Source: an uncultured Erwinia sp. | GTDB taxonomy: Bacteria; Pseudomonadota; Gammaproteobacteria; Enterobacterales; Enterobacteriaceae | Reading direction: 5' to 3' | Length of the DNA stretch: 64,000 nt | Assembly (NCBI GenBank): GCA_945290265.1 | Contig: CALYQW010000001.1 | Coordinates: forward strand, 62,001 to 126,000 | Part shown: piece by piece, positions 1 through 7,328 of the stretch | Layout of the letters: every line of letters starts with the position of its first letter | How positions within the stretch are numbered: the stretch's first letter is position 1 | Program-made: the position numbers and the translations under genes | Notes under the pieces: generated by a model | Database searches by the model: none | What the model was told of the DNA's origin: nothing | The model's input: only the letters and a program-made list of their open reading frames with translations

Positions 1-1426
1 TATAGAAACGCACACCATCCGGCCCGTGGACATTCAGCGCACCGAACACCGAGCGCTTCCAGCCGCCAAAGCTGTGGAACGCCATCGGCACCGGCACCGG
101 TACGTTCACGCCGACCATCCCGGCCTGAACATCGTGGACAAACTGGCGAGCAGTATGGCCGCTGCTGGTGAAAATCGCGCTGCCGTTACCAAACTCATGA
201 CTGTTAATCAGCGCCAGCGCGCTGGCATAATCCGGCATGCGCACAATACCCAGCACCGGCCCGAAAATCTCTTCACGCCAGATGGTCATTTCCGGGGTGA
301 CATGATCAAACAGGGTGCCGCCAACATAGTAGCCATTTTCATGCCCGGCGGGACGTGACTTACGCCCGTCTACCAGCAGGCTGGCCCCTTCGCTGACGCC
401 TTTATCAATATAGCCCAACACCTTTTTCTGATGAATATCAGAGACAACCGGCCCCATTTTGTTCTCTTCACTGCCGCGCAGACAGCCCGGCCCGACCTTC
501 AGCGCCTGAATCAGCGGCGTCAGACGGGCAACCAGGTTATCTGCCGTGGCGTCACCCACCGCCACCACCACCGGCAGTGCCATGCAACGCTCACCGGCCG
601 AGCCAAACGCACCGCCCATAATCGCATTAACCGTGGCCTCAGGATCGGCATCCGGCATCACAATCGCGTGGTTTTTAGCGGCACCAAACGCCTGAACCCG
701 CTTACCGTTGGCGCTGGCAGTGGTATAAATATGTTCCGCCACCCCGGATGAACCGACAAAGCTGACCGCCGCAATGCGCGGGTCGGTATACAGCTGTTCG
801 GCATCTTCATTGGAACAGTGGATCACGTTAAACACCCCGTCCGGCAGGCCGGCCTGTTTCAGCAGTTCAGCCAGACGCACCGCCGCCGTGGGTGCCAGTG
901 CCGGCGGCTTAAGCACAAAGCTGTTACCGCAGGCGAGGGCTATCGGGAACATCCACATCGGTACCATCGCCGGGAAGTTAAATGGCGTGATCCCAGCCAC
1001 GACGCCCAGCGGCTGCATCAGTGAATAGCTGTCAACGCCGGTGCCAACGTCTGATGAGAACTCCCCCTTAATCAGATGCGGAATACCGCAGGCAAATTCC
1101 ACCACTTCCATCCCACGGGTCAGTTCCCCCATCGCATCCGACCAGACCTTACCGTGCTCGCTGACGATAATCGCCGCCAGCTCATCAGCATGCTGTTCCA
1201 GCAGCATTTTAAAGTTAAACAGGATGCGGGCACGGCGCAGCGGCGTAGTGGCCGACCAGCTGTCGAAAGCCCGATGCGCTACGCCAATAGTTTCCGCCAC
1301 CTCGGCAGCCGTTGCCTGAGTCAGCTGACGAACCTCCTGCCCGCTGGCCGGATCGTACACCGGGATGGTTTCCTGACTGCTGCTGAAACAGACTTTTCCG
1401 CCAACAAAGTTTCCTGTGATATTCAT
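1..1426 (-). CDS. iolA: (Methyl)malonate-semialdehyde dehydrogenase, CoA-acylating (3' end beyond window)
   Basis: NAD- and CoA-dependent oxidative decarboxylation of malonate or methylmalonate semialdehyde to acetyl- or propionyl-CoA, the last step of myo-inositol breakdown (also valine breakdown). The minus-strand frame from ATG 1424-1426 reads MNITGNFVGGKV and stays open to the window edge. The aldehyde dehydrogenase fold is clear: an N-terminal NAD-binding part with ITPFNFPAMVPMWMFP, then the active-site segment GSAGERCMALP with the catalytic Cys. About 475 codons are visible, so only some 25 C-terminal residues are missing compared with the ~500-residue family. A GAGG-type ribosome site precedes the ATG. 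It is divergent from an inositol-type isomerase, which favours the iolA role over valine catabolism. Confidence 0.93.
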   Translation of the reverse strand, partial: MNITGNFVGGKVCFSSSQETIPVYDPASGQEVRQLTQATAAEVAETIGVAHRAFDSWSATTPLRRARILFNFKMLLEQHADELAAIIVSEHGKVWSDAMGELTRGMEVVEFACGIPHLIKGEFSSDVGTGVDSYSLMQPLGVVAGITPFNFPAMVPMWMFPIALACGNSFVLKPPALAPTAAVRLAELLKQAGLPDGVFNVIHCSNEDAEQLYTDPRIAAVSFVGSSGVAEHIYTTASANGKRVQAFGAAKNHAIVMPDADPEATVNAIMGGAFGSAGERCMALPVVVAVGDATADNLVARLTPLIQALKVGPGCLRGSEENKMGPVVSDIHQKKVLGYIDKGVSEGASLLVDGRKSRPAGHENGYYVGGTLFDHVTPEMTIWREEIFGPVLGIVRMPDYASALALINSHEFGNGSAIFTSSGHTARQFVHDVQAGMVGVNVPVPVPMAFHSFGGWKRSVFGALNVHGPDGVRFY

Positions 1427-1501
1427 GCTCTCGCCTCATAGTGTGGAGGGCCAGTGCGCTGAGGCCCGTTTCTGCATTTTCTGTGCTCAACGCTAACTAA
1501 A

Positions 1502-1643
1502 TGAAATTTATATTTCAATATTACTCTAAAATGAAATTTTATTTTGGTGATATGGTTCGCATTAATGAGAGAAAAAACGCAGGATGTGATAACCGTCAAG
1601 AATCAGACTTTCTGATATTGGTAGATATGAAATAAAAATTTTA
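1502..1643. promoter_or_regulatory. Divergent iolA/isomerase control region with repeated TGAAAT boxes
   Basis: The 249-bp gap between the divergent genes is AT-rich. It holds a perfect inverted repeat TGAAAT-TTAT-ATTTCA at 1502-1517, a related box starting TGAAATTTTATTTT at 1532, and a third starting TGAAATAAAAATTTT at 1628. RpiR-type regulators, which include the inositol repressor IolR of enterobacteria, bind sites of this shape, so these are candidate IolR operators. No iolR gene lies in the window; the assignment is an inference from motif shape and context. Confidence 0.5.
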
Positions 1644-1675
1644 CCCCTCCACCACCCCGCGCTCTGGAGAACACA

Positions 1676-2491
1676 ATGAAGATTGAGTCAGACAGATTCT
1701 GTATTAATCGCAAAATTGCCCCGGCGTTAAGTCTCGAAGCCTTCTTCCGCCTGGTAAGCGAGCTGGGTATTCACAAGGTTGAACTGCGTAATGATATGGC
1801 CGGCGGCCAGGTCACCGATAACCTGACGCCCCAGCAGGTGCGGCAACTGGCGGAACGCTATCAGATTGAGATCCTGACCATTAATGCGATTTACCCGTTT
1901 AATCAGCTGACGCCGCGGGTACTTAAGCTTACCGAATCTTTGCTGCAAACCGCCCGCGATAGCGGCGCACGGGCACTGGTGCTGTGCCCGCTCAATGACG
2001 GAACGCCGGTAGCAGAGCAGGAGACGCTGGCTGCACTGCACGAGCTTGCGCCGCTGTTTGCACGCTACGGGATTGACGGACTGGTGGAGCCGCTGGGCTT
2101 TCCCCAGAGTTCGCTGCGTTCAGCGCTTCAGACCCAGGCGCTGATCCGCGATGCCAGAGCGCCCTTCTCGCTGCTGCTGGACACCTTTCATCACCATCTT
2201 TACCCGCCGGCAGAGCAGGAGCGGGATCGGCTGGATATCCCGGCTATCGGGCTGGTGCATATTTCCGGGGTTGATGACCCCCGCCCGCGCGAGCAACTGA
2301 CCGACGAAGAACGCATTATGCTGACGCCGCAGGATCGCCTGCACAGCTGTGCGCAGATGCGCGAACTGGAAGCGCGCGGCTACCGTGGGGTCTATTCGTT
2401 TGAACCTTTTGCTTCTCAGCTGGCGCAGTGGGATGCCGCGCAGGTCGCTGACGCCATTGAGTCCAGCCTCAGCCTGATCCGTCAGGGTTGA
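1676..2491 (+). CDS. iolI: IolI/IolH-like TIM-barrel inosose isomerase
   Basis: A 271-residue xylose-isomerase-like TIM-barrel protein of the kind encoded in inositol clusters, where it interconverts inososes or handles later ring-derived intermediates. Visible features: an N-terminal barrel strand and helix (MKIESDRFCINRKIAP), GLVEPLGFPQSS with a probable metal-ligand Glu, LLLDTFHHHLY with the Asp/His metal-binding motif, and a closing YRGVYSFEPF strand. The start is fixed by GGAGAA 4 bases before ATG 1676. It is divergent from iolA, which supports the pathway. Whether it acts as IolI (inosose isomerase) or a related IolH-type enzyme cannot be decided here. No second inositol gene follows it. 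Confidence 0.75.
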   Translation: MKIESDRFCINRKIAPALSLEAFFRLVSELGIHKVELRNDMAGGQVTDNLTPQQVRQLAERYQIEILTINAIYPFNQLTPRVLKLTESLLQTARDSGARALVLCPLNDGTPVAEQETLAALHELAPLFARYGIDGLVEPLGFPQSSLRSALQTQALIRDARAPFSLLLDTFHHHLYPPAEQERDRLDIPAIGLVHISGVDDPRPREQLTDEERIMLTPQDRLHSCAQMRELEARGYRGVYSFEPFASQLAQWDAAQVADAIESSLSLIRQG

Positions 2492-2790
2492 GCGGCGCTT
2501 CCTGAATAAGTGATTTTATGAAAAACCAGCTAATGCTTATTTTTTAAGCAACTTTAGCGCGTAAAGCAAACCTGGGTTTGCTTTACTCTTTGCGTTGACG
2601 CCAGTCTCCCTGCCGTTTTCAGTATTTTGGTGTTAATAAACGCCAGCCTGTCAATCCGCGTTAACCCGGTAACCTCCGGTTTCGCTACGGCCGGACTTTG
2701 CCTCTCAGCAAAAAGGAACCCGACTGATGAAATTGTCAAACACCCTGTTCAACTGACATTAATGATGAAATACGATTAATCAGCATCCCT
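2492..2790. other. Gap between the iol gene and the T3SS locus
   Basis: No convincing gene is present. The stretch holds one strong feature, a 26-bp perfect inverted repeat at 2561-2586 (listed separately). It marks the junction between the inositol genes and the T3SS island; no tRNA gene or direct repeat that would indicate an integration site was seen. Confidence 0.6.
2561..2586. repeat. 26-bp perfect inverted repeat
   Basis: Two perfect 12-base arms, GTAAAGCAAACC and GGTTTGCTTTAC, are separated by only TG. It lies 70 bp after the isomerase stop codon. The following bases (TCTTTGCG) are not a clean U-tract, so it is either a weak terminator-like hairpin or a dyad operator. Confidence 0.7.
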
Positions 2791-3345
2791 TCATCTGCTG
2801 AGCGACATATCACAATGCAAATAGCCGTTCAACGCCAGGGAATAATCCCCGCCAGTAAGCGGTGTGACGCTGTTTTTCGCCAGGTAGTCAGGCTGGTATG
2901 TCGGCGGCCCCAGGGCGCGCAGGGTCTGACACAGCTGGTTACGGTACTGGCTGTCGCTCATCAGCGCGTTCAGGGTTTGCCACAATTGTCCACGCTGGCT
3001 TTCACTGAGCTGCATCAGCGTCTGATGCGGCAGGCTGGCATGGCCGGCAGCAGCATAGCGGGTACCCAGCCGGCTGGCATCAAACCAGCTCCAGGTGCCC
3101 GCCAGCAGATAGCTGATGGCCGCTGCGTGAAAATCCTGCTGCTGAATGCAGCGCTGCATCATCTGATACCACTGTGGTGGCGTTATCTGCCGCAACGGAT
3201 GCGCACGCTTATCGCAGTCAGGCAGAGCGATGCCTGCAGGCTCTGGCGCTAAAGCGCCCGGCGGCGGGCCGCTACGGCAGGCTCCAGTCAGTATACTCAG
3301 CAGCATAATCGGCATCGCTGCCGCTCTGCGGATTATCATTTTCAT
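2791..3345 (-). CDS. T3SS-associated lipoprotein, candidate secretin pilotin
   Basis: The last gene of the T3SS run. From ATG 3343-3345, preceded by TAGAGGG, it encodes 184 residues with an N-terminal hydrophobic signal ending in the lipobox LTGAC (Cys about residue 23), so an outer-membrane or periplasmic lipoprotein is expected. Its start lies inside orgB (74-bp overlap), which points to co-translation. The position after orgB corresponds to the lipoprotein MxiM of Shigella, the pilotin that inserts the secretin ring. I see no recognisable sequence motif linking it to MxiM or InvH, and it is longer than MxiM (about 142 residues), so the pilotin role rests on position and lipidation only. 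Confidence 0.6.
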   Translation of the reverse strand: MKMIIRRAAAMPIMLLSILTGACRSGPPPGALAPEPAGIALPDCDKRAHPLRQITPPQWYQMMQRCIQQQDFHAAAISYLLAGTWSWFDASRLGTRYAAAGHASLPHQTLMQLSESQRGQLWQTLNALMSDSQYRNQLCQTLRALGPPTYQPDYLAKNSVTPLTGGDYSLALNGYLHCDMSLSR

Positions 3346-4033
3346 GGTTCCCTCTAAAGGTATCAGGCAGAAAAAGCGCGCGTAATTTTTCACGGGTTTC
3401 CCGGGTTAAATCCTCGGTGGAAAAATCCGGCAGTTTCTGCAGCACGCTCTGATGCAGTTCCTCAATCAGCAGCGCGGGATCAAATTCGGCAATATGCTGC
3501 CGGTAGCGCATCACCAGGCGCATTTCCGCATGATATTCCACCACCACGCGCCCGCCCCAGGACTGCCGGATAATCCGCCGCATCTGCGGCATCAGATGGC
3601 GACAGCAGGCTGGCAGCAGCAGACAGACCTGCTCAGCATCTCCACCCTGGGTTGCCTCTGTTGCGCTGAACGGCTGGCTCCAGTGCGCCACGGCGGCGAT
3701 AAACGCCTTATCAGACAGCAGAATTTTACTCAGCAACTGCCCGGTTTCGCCGGCAATCTGCTGACAGGTCTCCTCCAGCCGCGTGCTGCTGTGCTGTACG
3801 TAATCCAGCAAATGCCCAACTGCCAGCACAATCCCGCTTTCATAACCCACCAGCTCTGCCTGACGCTGGATCTGTTCCGCCTGACGGCCAGCCTTTCTGA
3901 GCAGCTGGCTGGCCTGTTGTCGGGCACTGTGCAGTAAACGCTGCTGCTGCCGCCAGCGCCTGACCTGTCTGGCCGGGATCAGCACCTGCTCAATCGCCGC
4001 GTCCACCACTGGCGGCAAGTCGTCAGCACGCAT
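3272..4033 (-). CDS. orgB: T3SS cytoplasmic stator protein OrgB/MxiN (SctL)
   Basis: SctL-family protein that links the export ATPase to the C-ring/sorting platform and restrains ATPase activity. The 253-residue product has the family layout: a long basic, Gln/Arg-rich N-terminal helix (residues ~20-65, RQVRRWRQQQRLLHSARQQ) likely to be coiled coil, then an alpha/beta C-terminal half. It starts at ATG 4031-4033, overlapping the end of orgA by 11 bp, in the same order as Salmonella prgHIJK-orgAB. Identification relies on position, length (SctL proteins are ~220-250) and helix pattern; primary sequence in this family is poorly conserved. Confidence 0.8.
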   Translation of the reverse strand: MRADDLPPVVDAAIEQVLIPARQVRRWRQQQRLLHSARQQASQLLRKAGRQAEQIQRQAELVGYESGIVLAVGHLLDYVQHSSTRLEETCQQIAGETGQLLSKILLSDKAFIAAVAHWSQPFSATEATQGGDAEQVCLLLPACCRHLMPQMRRIIRQSWGGRVVVEYHAEMRLVMRYRQHIAEFDPALLIEELHQSVLQKLPDFSTEDLTRETREKLRALFLPDTFRGNHENDNPQSGSDADYAAEYTDWSLP

Positions 4034-4595
4034 GGCGGATAGCCAGCTGCAGCAGCAGCGGGTCGCCCGCGCTTTCTGGTGTGGATACAGGCCCGGTCAG
4101 CGCCGGGGGAAACAGCAGCGGCAAACGCCGGGTCACCGCCGCTGACAGCTGCGGCTGATATTGCCACAGCTGCTGTAACGCCAGCTGCCAGAGCTCATCC
4201 GGCCCCAGCAGCGTTCCGTCGGCAGGCAGTGCCGGGATCAGATCCAGCAAAGCAAACTGCCGCACCGCCGGATCGAGCCGGGCCAGCTCGCCGCCCAGCG
4301 CCAGGCGGGCGCGATAGCGCAGCGCCGCCAGCCGTAACCCCACCTGCGGCAGGAGGTGCCAGTAAGTAATAAACAGCGATTCAATGCGACCAGAGTTTAT
4401 GCCCGCCAGCGGCAGGCGATAATGGGCAATAATCATATCGTTCAGCACCGCGTGACAGCGTGGAGTATTGAGTACCGGGTTAAACTGCCGTCTTTGGGGA
4501 TGCATCCATAACAGCGGATTATAAAGCACCCGTTGCCGGCAGCTGTTTTCCAGCGGTTGCTGCAGGGTGATTTCCCCTGCCATTAATGTCGCCAT
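4023..4595 (-). CDS. orgA: T3SS sorting-platform adaptor OrgA/MxiK (SctK)
   Basis: SctK-type adaptor that connects the inner-membrane ring protein PrgH to the cytoplasmic SpaO/OrgB sorting platform. The 190-residue product carries the family pattern YNPLLWMHPQR near residue 25-35 and a Leu-rich alpha-helical body. AAGGA lies 8 bases before ATG 4593-4595; an alternative ATG at 4581-4583 forms a TAATG junction with the prgK stop. The downstream overlap with orgB is 11 bp. The gene looks intact although its upstream partner prgK is broken. Confidence 0.82.
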   Translation of the reverse strand: MATLMAGEITLQQPLENSCRQRVLYNPLLWMHPQRRQFNPVLNTPRCHAVLNDMIIAHYRLPLAGINSGRIESLFITYWHLLPQVGLRLAALRYRARLALGGELARLDPAVRQFALLDLIPALPADGTLLGPDELWQLALQQLWQYQPQLSAAVTRRLPLLFPPALTGPVSTPESAGDPLLLQLAIRHAC

Positions 4596-5329
4596 GCCAG
4601 CAGTCCTTTTCTGAAATAAATCAGCGGACCGACGATTATCCCTCCCACCAGCAATATGGCAGTAATCATCAGCAAACTTTCTTTTTGTGATTTATTATCC
4701 CCGACAGCAGGCGGTCGCTCATGTTCTACTAACGGTGAAAGAATAACGGTAATATTTTCATCATCTACCTCATCAAAGCTGTTTTTAATAAAACGCCGGG
4801 CATCATTCACCAGCAACAAATGATTATTCTCTTAACCGGATACTTTAAGTAATAAAGCAATATGTCCCGGCCCCGAACTTTTTTTTGCTCCACTGCCATA
4901 AAGGCTATAACTGAGATGCAGCCGCGAACCGATCACCCCCGGCAGGCTGAGTAATGACTGTTCCAGGCGCTGTTCAATGGCGGAATAGAGTCTGGCCCGC
5001 TCCGCCTCCGGCGACGAGATCAGCGCATCGGCGGGAAACATCTGCGCAATTTCAATCCGTGGCCGGCCGGGTAAATCATAGCGGGTTATCAGCTCCACCG
5101 CTGCGGGAAAGTCCTCCGGCCCAACGCTGATAACCCAGCCCTCTTTTTTTTCCAGATGCCGCATCGCAGGGATAGCATTTTGCTGCAGCAGCGCCATCAC
5201 TTCATTCGCCTGGCGCTGATCCAGCCCGCGCAGCAGTTCCTGCTGTTTACATCCGCCCAGACTCAGCAGCATCAGCACCAGCAGTAAGCACTGAACTAAT
5301 TTATGCCCGTAACAGTGTTTCAACCGCAC
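4583..5329 (-). pseudogene. prgK: prgK/mxiJ (SctJ) inner-ring lipoprotein, interrupted by an in-frame TAA
   Basis: SctJ forms the inner of the two inner-membrane rings of the T3SS base and is required for assembly. The first 165 codons (GTG 5327-5329) show a lipobox (SLGGC), then GLDQRQANEVMALLQQ, PRIEIAQMFPADAL and ARLYSAIEQRLEQSL, all typical of PrgK. The frame then meets TAA at 4832-4834 after LLLKVSG. The same frame continues after the stop with NDARRFIKNSFDEVDDENI and a C-terminal membrane segment to 4583, matching the rest of PrgK (252 residues in Salmonella). The lesion therefore looks like a single nonsense change with no frameshift. The product would lack the rest of the second ring-building domain and the membrane anchor. 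The 5' end overlaps prgJ. Confidence 0.9.
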
Positions 5330-5597
5330 TGGTTCCTTTATGGGTCAGCGTGCTGATGAGCTGAAGACGAAAGTTATAATCAGTCACCCGCTGCTGAAGT
5401 GAAATCAGTTCAGCGGGATCGGCAATCGCCTCAGGCCGCTGAATACGTTGTAATACCGCCTGCTGCTCCTGACGCACCGCTTCCGACTGCTGTGCCCAGG
5501 CCTGCAGCATTAATTCATCCAGACTGGACGGCTGATTATCCGCCATGGAAATATGGCCGATCAGCGGCGCTGCCTGAGTTATTCTCTCTGCGTACAT
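5301..5597 (-). CDS. prgJ: T3SS inner rod protein PrgJ/MxiI (SctI)
   Basis: Forms the inner rod/adaptor that seats the needle on the export apparatus. The 98-residue product has a variable N-terminus and the conserved C-terminal helix seen in PrgJ/MxiI (DYNFRLQLISTLTHKGTSAVETLLRA region, residues ~73-98). It starts at ATG 5595-5597, 17 bp after the needle gene, and its 3' end overlaps prgK. Length and order prgH-I-J-K match Salmonella SPI-1. Intact. Confidence 0.88.
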   Translation of the reverse strand: MYAERITQAAPLIGHISMADNQPSSLDELMLQAWAQQSEAVRQEQQAVLQRIQRPEAIADPAELISLQQRVTDYNFRLQLISTLTHKGTSAVETLLRA

Positions 5598-5614
5598 AAG
5601 CGATCCTGGGTGAA

Positions 5615-5878
5615 TTAACGGAAGTTACTGATAATCGCCAGTGCCACATCTTTATAACTCTTTACGATATTGCTCTGCGCCTGACGGTAAAGGGTATATT
5701 CAGAAAGCTTGGCCTGATACCTGGCCAGCAACTGGGGATCGGAAGGATTATTCACTAATTTAGCCAGGGTATCTGCCACCTGATTATTAAGTTCAACCAT
5801 GCCGCTGTCGAAATTAGAGGATTTTTCACTAAGAAACCCGCTCCATTCATCAGTCCCGTTCAGCATCATATTACTCAT
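5615..5878 (-). CDS. prgI: T3SS needle subunit PrgI/MxiH (SctF)
   Basis: Small helical-hairpin protein that polymerises into the needle. The 87-residue product keeps the family signatures WSGFLSEKSSNFD near the N-terminus, the NPSDPQLLARYQAKLSEY turn region, and the C-terminal polymerisation motif ending AIISNFR. The N-terminus is about 7 residues longer than Salmonella PrgI. It follows prgH by 11 bp. Intact. Confidence 0.93.
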   Translation of the reverse strand: MSNMMLNGTDEWSGFLSEKSSNFDSGMVELNNQVADTLAKLVNNPSDPQLLARYQAKLSEYTLYRQAQSNIVKSYKDVALAIISNFR

Positions 5879-5889
5879 TACGCCTGCTC

Positions 5890-7074
5890 CTATTTCTTAA
5901 AATACCAGTGCTGCGGCGACAACTTAATATAGTGCTGGTCACCATACTTAAATGACTTACCTTTCATTGCGTCATTTTTTACCGCTATAGTGAACTGCAC
6001 CGGATCGCCATACCAGGTGCGGCCATAATTGGTGATAAAGGTTTTCACCCGCTGGAATTCGCTGTCAGCCAGATCGCCATCAATAATAAAATTCACCCGC
6101 CCCGACTGATTAATGCGGGTATAGCTCACCGGCAGTTGTTGCAACCCCTGTTTTGCTATTTCACTGATAACCCGGTCAGAAACGGCGCGGATAGTCAGGC
6201 TGTCTATCCAGGGGAACTGCGCCTGCGCCGCCTCTACCGTGCGCGCCTGCAGGCTCTCTGTCAGGTCACTCTGTTCCAGACTCACTTCAGCAACCGGCTG
6301 GCGGGCGGAGTCCATCAGCACCCGCCTTACCACCAGCCGGGGAAAGCCGCGGGCCAGCCAGCGTACCAGGCGTTGGCTAATCTGTGCCCGGCTGAGCACC
6401 AGGGCCTGTTTTACCGCCCCTTCACGCGCCTGGATCTGCCTGGCTTTGACAGCATCCTCAGGGCTGGCAGCGACGATATACAGCGTCTTATCCCTGCCCG
6501 CGATCGCTTCATAGCGTTCGCTCTCGTCATACCACTGGCTGGCCAGCATGACTGCCTGTCGGCTCTGGCGCCAGAGTACCCACGCCATGACCATCAGCAC
6601 CAGCAGCAGCAGCAGCACTATCACGCCAGCCCGGGATAAGCGACGCTTAGCTGCAGCGACACCTGCTGCAGCAGGCGTTACCTCACGACTAAGCGGATAC
6701 TGCTCAATAAGGGGAATAAACCCTTCGTCGGCATAGCGCAGGGCCAGTTGCAGTGTGCCAACGGTCAATATCTGGTTGGTGAGCACCGGATACTGGCGGC
6801 CATCTTCCTGCTGGCTGGCGGCATATTCCGTCAGGGTAATGCTTATCTCCTCTCCCTCATCAATCGCCAGCGCGAAGGTGAATTTTTCCGTGGCTGAAGG
6901 AATAAAAATCATATTTTCAGCCAGCAGATCGCCGTGATGGTGGCAGCCTAATTCACTGTTACTGGTGACCACAATCATCGTGCGCCCGGCAAACAGGCGA
7001 AACTCACAGCCGCATAACGATCCACTGAGTAAGCGTAGCGTGACCGCCGGGTCACGGGTTACTGCATCCAACAT
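5890..7074 (-). CDS. prgH: T3SS outer inner-membrane-ring protein PrgH/MxiG (SctD)
   Basis: SctD forms the outer of the two inner-membrane rings. From ATG 7072-7074 (GGAGA 6 bases upstream) it encodes 394 residues, close to PrgH (392). The layout fits: an N-terminal cytoplasmic FHA-like domain (~1-140), a membrane helix at ~155-175 (VIVLLLLLVLMVMAWVLW), then periplasmic ring-building domains to a C-terminus ending KLSPQHWYFKK. The open frame extends upstream to 7191 but that part has no ribosome site and overlaps iacP. It is likely the first gene of the prgHIJK-orgAB group, 29 bp after iacP. Confidence 0.9.
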   Translation of the reverse strand: MLDAVTRDPAVTLRLLSGSLCGCEFRLFAGRTMIVVTSNSELGCHHHGDLLAENMIFIPSATEKFTFALAIDEGEEISITLTEYAASQQEDGRQYPVLTNQILTVGTLQLALRYADEGFIPLIEQYPLSREVTPAAAGVAAAKRRLSRAGVIVLLLLLVLMVMAWVLWRQSRQAVMLASQWYDESERYEAIAGRDKTLYIVAASPEDAVKARQIQAREGAVKQALVLSRAQISQRLVRWLARGFPRLVVRRVLMDSARQPVAEVSLEQSDLTESLQARTVEAAQAQFPWIDSLTIRAVSDRVISEIAKQGLQQLPVSYTRINQSGRVNFIIDGDLADSEFQRVKTFITNYGRTWYGDPVQFTIAVKNDAMKGKSFKYGDQHYIKLSPQHWYFKK

Positions 7075-7103
7075 TTCGTCTCTCCCTGCCTTACGCCAGC
7101 TGA

Positions 7104-7328
7104 TTATTTTCCCTGCACCTGCGCCAGGCGGTAAATATCCCCCACGGTTTCCAGCGCCTGCAGCTGCTGTGACGTCATTACCAGTCCACACTCCTGCTCC
7201 AGCCCGTTAAACAATTCCACCAGAGCCAGCGAGTCTGCCAGCAGGTCGTAAACCAGGTATTTTTCCGCGGTGATCATCTCAGCAGAGGCTGCCGTGCAGC
7301 GCTGGATCAGCTGGTTGATCTGCTCCAC
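7104..7328 (-). CDS. iacP: Acyl carrier protein IacP-like
   Basis: A 74-residue acyl carrier protein with the phosphopantetheine serine in the motif LLADSLALVELFN (residues ~28-40) and a typical four-helix pattern. In Salmonella IacP is encoded next to sipA and is reported to modify or aid secretion of translocators. The likely start is GTG 7326-7328, five bases after GGAGG; an in-frame GTG at 7334 is possible. It overlaps the end of the preceding ORF by 50 bp, an unusually long overlap. Its conservation in this position argues for a T3SS role rather than fatty-acid synthesis. Confidence 0.85.
   Translation of the reverse strand: MEQINQLIQRCTAASAEMITAEKYLVYDLLADSLALVELFNGLEQECGLVMTSQQLQALETVGDIYRLAQVQGK

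Noticed and set aside
2492-2790. Search for a tRNA gene or att site at the T3SS island edge
   Set aside because: No tRNA-like cloverleaf and no direct repeat matching the other edge (28.6-29.5 kb) could be seen.
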